From Brachionus koreanus (Eukaryota; Rotifera; Eurotatoria; Ploima; Brachionidae): 42,714 nt of DNA. Both the position numbers and the translations under genes were made by a program. The notes beneath the pieces were generated by a model. The model was not told where the DNA came from and searched no databases. It worked only from the letters and a program-made list of their open reading frames with translations. Location of the stretch: contig PJRA01000519.1 in NCBI GenBank assembly GCA_016987375.1, positions 572,032 through 614,745 on the forward strand, in the 5' to 3' direction. How positions within the stretch are numbered: position 1 is the first letter of the stretch; every line of letters starts with the position of its first letter. This document shows, one piece after another, positions 21,919 to 32,700 of this stretch.

Positions 21919-22960
21919 TTTAAATTATGGTTTTTCTTAAGTCTAATTTTTATTTAAATAGAAAAAATATCGATTGATTGAGAAAAAGAAAACATGAAGA
22001 TATAAATTTATTTATTTGATATAAGATATATTGGATAACAATATATATATGTACTAAAATTAATTTAAATCTTAACGCTATTAAATGATAGCTGGAAAGC
22101 ATCTTTTAAATTCCCAAAAAAATTAAGTGCTTTGTCACAGTAAAGATTTGATAACGCTTTAAAAAATCGTTTGAGTTTGCCAAAATTTAAGATTTTTCAC
22201 ATTTTTCAAGACACAATTTGTAAAATATTATCAAAAAAATCACATCTATTTCAACCAGCCACCAGATACACAATAATAAATTTGAGATTTTTTGATTCGA
22301 ATTTGGCTTTATTTTTTACAGTTAGTTTAACAACTAGTGAAACAATTTTAAGCATCGTTATCGTTTCTTGACAAATCGTGTGGTTAACATTTAGAATAGA
22401 CTGTTTGAAGAATGAGTTAATTCAACAAAATAAAAAATTTTAAAGCTCAACTAGATCAACTTAAAGTGCTAAAGTGATATTTTTGACTTGATATTCGTAA
22501 ACTACGTCCTTTGAAGCTCTAGATTTCATTTTATATATTTTGAGGAAGAAAAAAAAATTTGGCTCTAGAAAAAACTAGCCTTTTAAAATTTGTTAGTCTT
22601 TTAGACCTAGAAATTTAAGGTATTATTCTAAAATTTTTTTTAAATCATATATATTCTGAAAGAGCATAATATTTTTCTACATGTTGATGTATATTTTTAT
22701 TTTAAAAATAGGGTGTGACAATTTTAATTATTGGAAAAAAAGTAAAAAAAAACTATAAATAAAATAATTATTTTCACTTTAAACGCATGTAGTAGCAGAA
22801 ATCTTAAAAAAAAACATTTTAATTTTTTCTTAAAATAAACTCTCAAAATCATGTGATTTGATTTAAATTTGGATTATTTTAATTATATTCCTGATTTTTG
22901 AATATTTTAACTGAATATTGAAACCTATCCCATTTTAAAAATATTATCCGATGATATCAC
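21919..22960. other. AT-rich intergenic DNA
   Basis: Contains the upstream flank of the minus-strand DOMON gene. No other gene or repeat is recognised. The plus-strand open frame at 22171-22371 has no ATG and looks random. Confidence 0.45.
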
Positions 22961-22964
22961 AATA

Positions 22965-23560
22965 TACAGTATGTTGCATATTTTTAGAATTTTTTTTGTT
23001 TGTTAACAAAACGATTGTTTTTATGTGTATAAAAGGCGGTAAAACAATAAAAACGTAAATCCTAAAAAAAATTAAGTGAAAAAAAATCACAGAAAAAATA
23101 CAAAAAAGAAAAAAGCTTCAGAAAAAAAATCGATTCAAATGTTTACAAATCTTTAGAAATTTTAAAAATTTAATATTTGAAATCTCCGTCTTTGGCCTTA
23201 CAACAAGCCAAAACTCTTTTTGACATTGATTCAATCAATTTTTTTATGTACTCAGTCGGAATTTTTCACATTTCTTTGTGTTAAACCTCATTTAAATGCT
23301 CAATTGAGGTTATTTAGTGTCCACCAATTTGGCATCCATGTATGACCATAATTTATCGACTAGATTGAGATCTGGTGAACGGGCACACCATGGTAGAACC
23401 TAAATGTTCAGTTGTTTGAACCAGTCGCTCCTTGAGTGAGCGGTATGTGTTGAAGCCCCATTTTGTTGAAAAACCCAAGGATCATTTGGATCAAATAGGA
23501 GTACAACAGGTGGTAAAAGATTGTTTTCCTTGTCTTGTATAAGTGTTGCATTTTTTGTTT
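22965..23560 (-). mobile_element. Tc1/mariner transposon relic, copy A
   Basis: On the minus strand, 23560 down to about 23175 encodes the C-terminal half of a Tc1-type transposase: ENNLLPPVVLLFDPNDPW, VFQQNGASTHTAHS, DWFKQL, LPWCARSPDLN (SPDLN codons at 23364-23378), LVDKLWSYMDAKLVDTK. The usual FQQDNA catalytic block reads FQQNGA, so the second Asp is lost, and NPIENLW reads NLVDKLW. Stops and a frameshift follow. TACAGTATGTTGCATATTTT at 22965 looks like a Tc1 terminal repeat after a TA target and may mark the 3' end; this is inference. The N-terminal DNA-binding part is missing. Copy B is at 31770-32215. Confidence 0.85.
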
Positions 23561-23904
23561 TTAAGTCACAAGTTCTAAGTCAAGTCAAGTCAATGAATTT
23601 TAGCAAAAAATCTAATTCAAAGCTCAGTGTTTAATATTACTCTTAATTGTTATTTCACAATAGGCAAAGTTCATGATTGCTTGATTCTTCTGGGATTCGG
23701 ATTCTGAGTTTTTTGAGAATTGTCATTAAATTACTCATATTGTTTTCTTAATGTTTAATTATTTTTTTAAGTCTAAATATAAAATTTTTAAGAATTTTAA
23801 AATATGATAACAAATATTTTAATATTTTAAATAAATTTAGAATAATTCATTTTTTAAAATTTAATCAATTTTCAATTTTTTAGATTTTTGTTAAAACGCT
23901 TTTA

Positions 23905-24378
23905 ATGGCTTATTTTGAATCAAATATGAAAAAAAACAAATTTAAGTTAATTTTTTTTTTCATCACTCCCTTGATATTTGTTTTATTATACATACCTTTT
24001 CAAGTTAATCGATTAAAGTCTGAAGGAACATTGAATATTTTCTTTACAGAAACTAATAAATCAAAAGAGATAATAATAAATATTTATTATTTTTTGACAC
24101 TTAAACAACTTTGTTCAATTGAGTCTGCTGCCTTGCACAATCCAAACACAAATGCTTACTTATTTTCACTAAATGCTAAAATTAATCAAGAACTATTGAA
24201 CACATAAAAATATCAAATTTGTTCTTGCAAATGAACAAGATGTTTATAAAGAAACGCCACTTTTAGACTGGTGATTAATGCAAAAGGAAAATTTAGAGAA
24301 AGGAAAATATAAAATTCACGACTTATCCGATTCCTTTCGGATTGCACTTGTCTATAAATATGGTGGAATTTATTCAGT
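23905..24378 (+). pseudogene. Broken alpha-1,4-glycosyltransferase (A4GALT-like) gene
   Basis: The frame from ATG 23905 encodes a type II membrane protein start: a short basic N-terminus, then the hydrophobic anchor LIFFFITPLIFVLLYIPF. It continues with IFFTETN and LCSIESAALHNPN, the opening blocks of the alpha-1,4-galactosyl/GlcNAc-transferase family (FFLETS and CSVESAARTHP in human A4GALT). After residue 100 the frame shifts by one base near 24203, and homology resumes as FVLANEQDVYKETPLLDW. A TGA at 24272-24274 follows the Trp codon, then DLSDSFRIALVYKYGGIY. In functional enzymes the next residues form the DxD metal-binding site; here the sequence passes into a LINE 3' end. So one frameshift, one nonsense codon and loss of the catalytic half: a pseudogene. 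The relatives are Golgi enzymes that extend glycolipids or glycoproteins. Confidence 0.85.
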
Positions 24379-24525
24379 TTACCTCATCACATCATTAATT
24401 CCATATCAATAAACAACTTCAAAAATAATCTGGACAAATGGCTCTGGAAAAAGTCTGCCATAGCTTCAAGGAAGCTTTACCCTACGGGTCGCAGTATTAA
24501 CTACTTCTACTACTACATTTTTCTC
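24379..24525 (+). mobile_element. Short LINE 3' end fragment
   Basis: The translation INNFKNNLDKWLWKKS is the last coding block of Jockey/CR1-like elements (compare FKNxLDxW). A CCCTACGGG mini-hairpin near 24480 and a (TAC)n-like tail at about 24502-24520 follow, the same layout as at 2041-2112. Its left boundary coincides with the point where the glycosyltransferase homology stops. Confidence 0.75.
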
Positions 24526-25098
24526 TGAGCATGCTAGAATTTTATGCATTTATTAAACAATTGATTAAGTTAGTTGGTTTAGGGTAAAATCCTTTGTTAA
24601 TAACACAAGAAAAGTATTTCATTTGTTTTCAATTTAAAATATAATTTGGACATGAAATTCCTGGAAGTTCTGAAATGTAAGATAATTTTCTTGAAAAAAT
24701 AAAAAATTTTCAAATATTTGCTAAAAGAACTTGAATTTTGGCATGGTTTTATGTGTCTTTGTTTGCAATAAAATCGCTAAATTCCCTTGCAATTCATAGT
24801 ACTATTTTTTAAGTGTGAAATTATTTTTACAATGGTATTTTTCAATTCAATTTTTTTTTGTTTTTTTGGGTTGTTTTTTGCATGTGCTGAAACAATATTC
24901 CTTTCTATTTCATATTTTTTTTTCTTTTATTCCAAGTTTTTTCAATTTTTAATGTATTTGCTTTTAATTAAAGACCCATGGACAAATTGAAATTTTATTT
25001 GTAAATAAAAAATAAGAGGTAAAAAAATTTATTAGACAATTAAAAGTCAATTTTACAATAAAACCTACTATCTTAATGAATAAATCACTTTAAAGAAA
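24526..25098. other. AT-rich DNA upstream of the tRNA gene
   Basis: No gene is supported. The Phe-rich plus-strand open frame at 24787-24990 is a by-product of T-runs. Confidence 0.45.
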
Positions 25099-25118
25099 GT
25101 CTCTATGGCGCAATCGGC

Positions 25119-25155
<37 letters not shown>

Positions 25156-25172
25156 GAATCCACCTAGGGACG
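25099..25172 (+). tRNA. tRNA-Asn (anticodon GTT)
   Basis: A complete cloverleaf of 74 nt: acceptor GTCTCTA/TAGGGAC with one wobble pair, D stem GCGC/GCGC, anticodon stem TTCGG/CCGAA around loop CTGTTAA (anticodon GTT), five-base variable loop, and T arm GGTGG-TTCGAAT-CCACC. The discriminator base is G and CCA is not encoded, as in eukaryotic nuclear tRNA genes. Internal A box (TGGCGCAATCGG-type) and B box (GGTTCGAATCC) are intact. A T-run at about 25176-25182 is the Pol III terminator. It ends about 180 bp before the first PSME4 codon on the same strand. Confidence 0.97.
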
Positions 25173-25175
25173 AAT

Positions 25176-25182
25176 TTTTTTC
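25176..25182 (+). terminator. Pol III T-run terminator of tRNA-Asn
   Basis: A run of seven T residues starts four bases after the tRNA 3' end, long enough for RNA polymerase III release. Confidence 0.8.
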
Positions 25183-25353
25183 ATCAATATTAATTTCTAT
25201 CAAATATTTTTTTGCTATAAGGCTAAACTAATGAGATACTTAACTACCTATCATTTAAAACTTTTTGCTTCACTAATTTTCAACCCAAATTTTAAAATAA
25301 AAAATTCAAATTTTTTTATTTTTGAAAAACTTGAGAAAAATTTTCCTACAAAA

Positions 25354-26716
25354 ATGAGTGAAAAAATTTACAGGTAATTTGAGTGCTCTCATTTAATTTG
25401 ACAAAAACTGACAAGTAATTTTACGTATTCTAGCACTTTGAGTGAATTTGAGAGTGGCAATTTTGAGAGCATAGACCATCCTCTATCAACATATAATGAA
25501 AATAATGACTTTGACTTTGCATACACTCAGTATCCAAATCAATTTATCAAACATTTGCCTTATTTTGACAAAAGCAAGCAAATTGCAGTTCAAGAATTTT
25601 CTCAAATCAAGTCCAATCTAGCTAAAGCCATAATTCTAAATGAGCTTCGTCCTGGATTGGTTCATTGGACCAGTAAACTTCAGACATTCATCAACGAATT
25701 TGGTCTCTTCTTCACAAAAGACGATCATTTAAAATTGATTAAAATCTATCTAAAACTAATGGCTACTCCTGACATCGACCTAGTTTTGGTCGAAATGTGT
25801 ATGGCCATTCTCGTTGAGCTGCTTAAGTAAATTTAAATCTAAAAAAATAGAAAATTAATAAAATTTAAAATTTCAATAAGAAAATACTACATTTTGCAGA
25901 GAGATGATCTTCGAATAGACTGGCGTCCTTTGTACACGCTTTATAGGCGCTTAATTAAATTAGATCAAAAATCGCCTATTTTCGCCTCTGAGTAAAAAAA
26001 AAATCAAATTTAAAATCTAATATTTAATTTCTAAAATTTAATATTTAAAAGAAACATGGAGCAAATATCTTTTTTGAATTTTATTAGTTTTGCCAGAATT
26101 TATTTTGATCAAAGTTCAGTAAGTGAAATGCTTGAAGAGTGGCGTCCACTAATGTGTCCATTTGATATGTCTATGAACTATGCTTTTGATCGATTTAGTC
26201 TGTTTTTGCCCACAATCTTACTTGATCAGGGCAAAAGTCTCATTAATTGGCTTAAAGAATTTTTAGACCTTTGGCTCAACTTTAGCTGCAAAGTATACTG
26301 GGAAACAGTTAGTAACTCTAAAAAAATTTTCAACTGAAAAATTATTCTAATCTTATTTTTTTTTCCTAAAGAATATTTTGAGTCTTTTTTCTCGTGCAGC
26401 TAAAGACTGTGTGGGATTTTTTGACTGGACTTGTTATATTCCATATATTTTCAGTAAGCTGCTGCGAGGATTGGGCCTCAGTATGAAAAATGAAATCTCG
26501 CTAAACATTGATGATAGTACTCCCAAGGAATCAATTAGTCTGGTTAATGGGTTTTTGAACACGTTTTCTTACACCGAGATAGAAATTGATTCAATTGGCC
26601 TGTGGATTGTTTCAATGATTGGAACTGGATCCGATCGGAACTGTTGCATGCGACATATCAAAAAATTATTTCATATTTTGAGATCTTACTATCATCCATC
26701 AAATGAAGGCCAACTG
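25354..26716 (+). CDS. PSME4: PSME4 exons 1-5 (N-terminal part)
   Basis: Exon 1 encodes only MSEKIY plus part of a Ser codon, spliced over a 60-bp intron (25374-25433). It supplies the only ATG in frame, since exon 2 itself has none before a TTG. Exon 2 contains IKSNLAKAIILNELRPG, matching human IKCNLGRAVQLQELWPG. Exon 3 carries DWRPLYTLYRRL, and exon 4 EMLEEWRPLMCPFD, the best conserved N-terminal block. Exon 4 ends at 26307 before GTTAGT, phase 0. Exon 5 holds the GFFDWTCYIPYIFSKLLR and YYHPSNEGQL blocks. Introns 1-4 are 60, 75, 60 and 64 bp. Confidence 0.9.
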
Positions 26717-29700
26717 GTAATTTATTTTTAAACTAAAATCAAACTTAAAAATTTTTTTTTTAAAGTCTTAATTTATTTTTAAGTTTGAAAATTTTGATAA
26801 AAAAATGTAATTTATTCATTTATTTATTGAAAAGATCTTATTGTCTCATTTTTAGAGGATACTTTTTTTTAGTTAGTTAGTAATTTTTGCTGCGACATTC
26901 TAAAAAGAATATCTGAGCCCATTACTGCTTGGCATTATGGAGCTGAAGCAGCCATTTCCATTAAATCTGTCCAACGCAACCTTTAAAGCTTCCCTGGATT
27001 TGGATTTGATAAAACTATCAGGCAACCTATTCCATTGAGGTACCATTCTATTTGCGAAAAAAAAATGTCGAGCAGTCACCACACTTGCAAAATCGTTTCT
27101 TAGTTTTGCAGGAAAGCTTTCCCCATGCATTCTCATACTATTGTCTCTTAATATTCCCCTTTTCTTTTCTGTTATGGTTAACATAACTTTTGATAGTTGA
27201 GCATTTTCCAATCCACTGGCTATCCCGTTCCTGGACTTACATCCGTCTTTTTACTTGAATTCCACACTTGTACAGCGAACTCTAGATGAGGTCTTACCAT
27301 AGATCTATATAATTTTGCACAAAAGTTCTTTTTTCTACTATCGAACGTTCACTTAAGCATTCCTTGGATCTTATTAGCTTTTGTACATGCACTTTTTACC
27401 TGCGCAGTCCACTTTAAAGGATACCATCACTTTTAAATCCCTCTCGAAGCTAGTAACCTCTATTAATATGTTCTAACTCTCTTCTTTGTTATGAATTTAT
27501 ATTCGTTCAATCTTCCAAAATGCATAACTTTGCACTTTTTGGCACACAAACTCATGACCCAAACTTTAATCCATTCTCAAATTGCATGTAAATCTTTCAG
27601 TAACTACATTTTTTCATAGAGTTGATTTAAAATAACTAATATTTTTGAATCATCAGCATATATCTGCATCTTATTTGAAAATGAATCTAGAATATCATTT
27701 TTGTATAGAATGAATGGACCCTTGAGGAACTTCGCTCAGACCATTCAGATACAGAATTTCCGAGGACTACACGCTTAGTTCGATTACAAAAGAAATCTTC
27801 AAACCATTTTATCATTTGTTTCTCTAGTCCATATGCTCCAAACTTTTAAAAAGAAAATATAAACTTTTTTCTACTTTGATAAAAAAGAAGCACAGAAAAG
27901 TTATTTAAAGAAAATCAATAAATTTTTTGACATTCTGTTTACTTTGAAGTAGCCAAAAGTTTTCATTTTCAGTCTAAAATATTATTTAACAACCCTCTCA
28001 TATGATCCTATATATTCTCATTGCATCTATCAACTAATTTTTCAATTTTTTTTCCGCTTTGTCAATAAATAGGTTTTAGGTCTACAAATTAAGCCATTAA
28101 CTTCTTTAAAAAAAATAAAACCCTGTCATCAAAGATTTAAAAAAAAACACTCTAAAATTGATTTTTTTTTTAAAAATCATTGAATTAATAATCATACCTA
28201 AAAAGTTTCATAATTTGTGAAAATTCCGTTCGTTGTTGGAAAATAAGCCATTTTTTCAACCTCCCAAATAAAATGAAATTTAGAGTTTCAAATCAAAAAT
28301 TAGAAATCAAGATAGCAATATAAAAATACTGAAAATAAATCGCAATCAATTTGCACAGATTTTGCAGACCTCCGCAGTAGGTGAAACAACGGTTGTTTCA
28401 CGTTGTTTCAACAGCAGAACAAATATGGGCCTTTAGAACAAAAGTTTTAAAATTTTTTAATTTTTGTATTGAAAATTTTGTATGAAAATTCACATTGCCA
28501 TTCAGTTCTTTCCTCTCTTATCATTTTGAGACGTATTCAATTCTGTTTTCATGGTAAAATATCTCATTTTAAATTTGTAGAAGAGATTATTCTCAATCAT
28601 AATTGATGTAATACTATTAGGATATGCATATTTGAACATGCATAAGTTATTATGACTTGAAGACAAAAACTTTTTTATTTGAATCTTTTCTGTGGTCAAA
28701 AAATTTTTAAAATCCTCCAAAAAAATCTGGTTTTTTAAGGATTTTGAGTATATAGACTAATAATTCATAGACGGTTTTTTGAGATTCATATACTGATTCA
28801 TTAGTTTTGATCCTCGTGAACGAAAAGATGTTAAAATCAAAAATATCCAGCCTTTTAAAAGCGCAAATTTTTATTACTCAACAAAATATTAAAAAGGATT
28901 TTCTATTCTCTCACTTTAAGCATTGAACTCTCACTTTTAAAGAGAATTAAGTTGCAACTTTTTTTTTATAGAGATAGATTGACTGAACCAAATAAATTGT
29001 ATTTATTAATTAAATATCACAATCTTTAATACTTAAAATTCAAAGGAAAATCTTTTCTTCAAATCTTAAAAGTAAAATAAATTAAGATTTTTTATTTTTT
29101 TTAAATAAAAAAATTTTTTTATTTTTTTTAAATTTTGTTTAAAGGATAACTTTTTTACTCTTTTGCAACGATTACCTGAAGCATTAATTGAGAGAATAAG
29201 ATTGTAAGTATTTTTTTTTATTTTTCAAAAAATACGAAAATATACTTAAGATTTGCTTGATGATGATAGCTTGGGATTGATATAAACAGTAAACTTTCTC
29301 GTCAAAAGCGGAATATCATCAAAGTTTTAAATCAAAAGATTTTGAGATTTTTAGTTTTTTTTTATACTTTTTAATGTTTGTATACTTTTTAAAAATCTTT
29401 CCGATTTCAGGTATAATGGCAATTAAACTTTCTAGTCATCTTTCTCGATTTATCATTGAAATAGACTCTAAGTTTGGCTATCTTGTTATCTTGATATCTT
29501 GAAAAAAAAATTTTAAATTCTTTCGGAAAAAAAAGCAAAAAGCATTTTTGTAGCCAATAAAAAACTACATGGCATTTTTGATCTTTCCTAAAAACATGGC
29601 TATTTTTATTTTAATAGATTTTAATCTATGAAAAAAATTAAAATTGTTTATTAAAATTTTTATTGAAAATGTAAAAAAATAGATAAATTAATGAATAATT

Positions 29701-32700
29701 TACATTTAGTGAAAAGCTGAAGAAATACGAATGGCTAAGAGAAGGAAGAGATGCGCAGAGTTTTATAAAGCCAAGTGATGTTGAAGATCTAGTATTATGC
29801 TTAAAAGACATTGTGCTTAAAGGGCTATTTAGCAAGACGAATTTTAATGATGCTATCAAGTCTTTCCAATATCTCTGTTTTCTGCGAGCAGACCTCATGC
29901 TACCAGCCCTAATTGAACAAATAAATGAAAGCTTCGAGACAAATGTTCAACCTCATCGTTATACATCACTGTTGGCTTGTTTGGTTTCAGTACCTAGAGA
30001 ACTAGTGGAACACAACGAGAGTTCTCAGACACAAAAATATGTCATTGAATTGCTAATCTCAGTTCTTCCTGGAGTCGATGTAAACGATCTGAATAAACTA
30101 ATTCTAACTTTTCAATTCCTGACAAATGTTCTCAGCCATATTATTGTTTGTGACTGTAGCCATGCTCTAAAAGTCAGAGATGATTTAACCGATACCGAGA
30201 AAGAAATTTGTTTAATGACTGCAAATTTTGAGAATTTTATTCATTTACTATTTAAGAGGCTTTTTGAATTGATTGACCATCTGGCCAGTGACAATTCAAC
30301 TGACGTGTCCGACACTGCCTATCAGGCTTCTTTCTACTCGCGTATCAATGGAACTTTAACAGATGAAAATGTTACACAAGTGCATATTGTTGAAATGCTC
30401 AATGTCCTTATAAGACAATCTTCAAGCAAAATTTTAACAATAATTATTAACAAAACACACGACTATATAAATGGACGAGTGTTTAATTCTAAATCTGGAG
30501 ACATTATTGCCTACTTGGTTGGCTATTTGGTTTCTTCTTCAAATGGAATACAAGCATTTGATAAATTTTTTAATTATGTTTATAATAATTTGATTAATTT
30601 ATCAAAAGTGAAAAACTGTAAGTTTTTTAAACACTTTTTAGATTGACAAAACTTTAAAAGCTAAATAAAAACACTTATTTTTTTTAAATCGAATTTTTTA
30701 GTAATTTTAAAGAGACTTTTTTAGATTGAATTTAATAATTGAATAAAATATGACATTTCTAATTTTGGAACCAACAAAAAAAAAAACAAAAATTTAAATA
30801 ACTTTTTTTCTTAGGGTCTAAAATATCGTTCTGCAAAATGTTCTGCAATTTAATTTTAATAATTTTCTAATACATATGCTTTTTTTCACAATTGCAGTTT
30901 TTGCATAGACTATATTTAGTTGGTACAAACCTCATCTCAGCTGAAACATCATGCAGAACGGTTTTTAGACCCTTTGTAAAAAAGTTATTTTATTTTCAAT
31001 TTTTGTTTTTGCTTTTAGTTCATAAAAATAAAAAAATACTTTATTATAATATTCAATTTTTAAATGTAATCTAAAAAAAAAGCCTCTTTAAAATTAAAAA
31101 AAAAAATCTATTTAACACTCAAAGGACCGGCGGTGTCATTTTGACACTTTTTCAAAAATTCAAATTTAATTTTTTAATTAATTATCAATCATATATACAT
31201 GTTTTAATATTTATTTTAAAGCTTTGAAAATGGTCTTTTAATTTTAGTCTTTTTCATGTTACAGACTTTTATGGAACTAATGTAACATTTAAACAAATTT
31301 TTTGACAAAAATAGCCGGTCCTTTGAGTGTTAAATTTTGATTCATTTCTCTTTAAAAATTAGATATTCTCGTAATTTTTCTCAACAAAAAAAACAAATGA
31401 ATTTAAGTTAATTAAAATAACAGAACACACAATTATTAAAAATTTTGTAATATGCTCTTGATTTGATTTGTGTTTTTGAATTATGTTCCCATTTATCTTT
31501 AACATTTTTTAAATCTTTATCGTTTAAAATCATGAAAAAAATTGGCTCGATTTTAGTTCTAAAATTTTTCTCAAAAATCTCAAAAAATAATAAAAATGGG
31601 CAAAATATATTTCAATATTTTAGAAAAGATAAACAGAAAATCCATCAAACGATTTAATATTCTAAGATAATGCAAATTGATTTTTTATAAATAAATCATT
31701 TTTTTGTTTGGGCTTTTTTTATTCAAATTTTTATTTAAAAATGTTAAAGAGAAAAAAGAACTTGCCAATTTAATATTTGAAGTGACCGCCTTTAGCGTTA
31801 CAATAAGTCAAAACTCAGCCTTTTTGGCATTGATTCAATCAATTTTTATATGTACTCAGTCGGAATTTTTAACCTTTCTTTGTGTAAAACCTTTTTTAAA
31901 TGCAAATGCTCAATGATGAATTGATGAATGGCACACCATGGTAGATCCTCAATGTTCTGTTGTTTGAACTAGTCGCTCACTGAGTGAGCGGTATGTGCTG
32001 AGGCTTGTTGAAAAATCCAAGGGTCATTTGGATCAAATAGGAGTTCAACAGATGGTAAAAGATTGTTTTCCAAGGTGTTGATGCAAACAAATTGATTAAT
32101 TCTTTCTGTATAAATGGTGCATATACCAGTGCCTTAGTAAGAAATGCATCCCATATACCAGCTGAACCTCCACTGTTTTGTAGTCTTGATATACAGAACT
32201 TAGGACGGAACTTTTACTTTTTTTAAACCATTTTATTATTACACAAAAAAAATCCTCATCAAAACTACTCTAATTTTTTTTATTCAAATAAAAAAAAATG
32301 CATCTCACAAAAATTGCACATTAAAAAAAAAAGTGACCAAATATTTATAGTTATTTTGAATTTTTAGGCGCTCTTCCTCTCTCTGACCGTTTTGTCTTTA
32401 ACTTTTTTGACCTAACATTCTTTGTTGCAATAAAAACCATATTTGCATCTTGTTCTTCGAACTGTTTGGACATTGTTTACAATTAACCATATTTGATTTA
32501 GGAAAATGAATTCGATGTTTATTCAGACATAATCGATTATATTCCTCTTGTTCGAAAGATAGACTTTTAAGCATTTCTTTATTTACAATTTAAATTTATT
32601 CTTTTAAATTTTGAATAAAATATACTATGAAAAAAATATCTAGCAGAATAAGACTAGCACACACAAAAATAAGATTTTGACTACCAAAAAAAATTTTTGG

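Noticed and set aside
24787..24990. Phe-rich 67-residue plus-strand frame
   Set aside because: It starts at a non-ATG codon and consists largely of T-run codons; no motif is visible.
28502..28720. Minus-strand 72-residue frame in PSME4 intron 5
   Set aside because: It has no recognisable motif or flanking splice sites and no resemblance to the LINE beside it.
30892..31074. Open frame starting FLHRLYLVGTNLIS as an extra PSME4 exon
   Set aside because: It has an acceptable acceptor (TTGCAG) and the right phase, but exon 7 joins exon 8 in phase without it. The exon 8 block (LWNLHLFSH) follows exon 7 with near-human spacing, and no good donor ends this frame.
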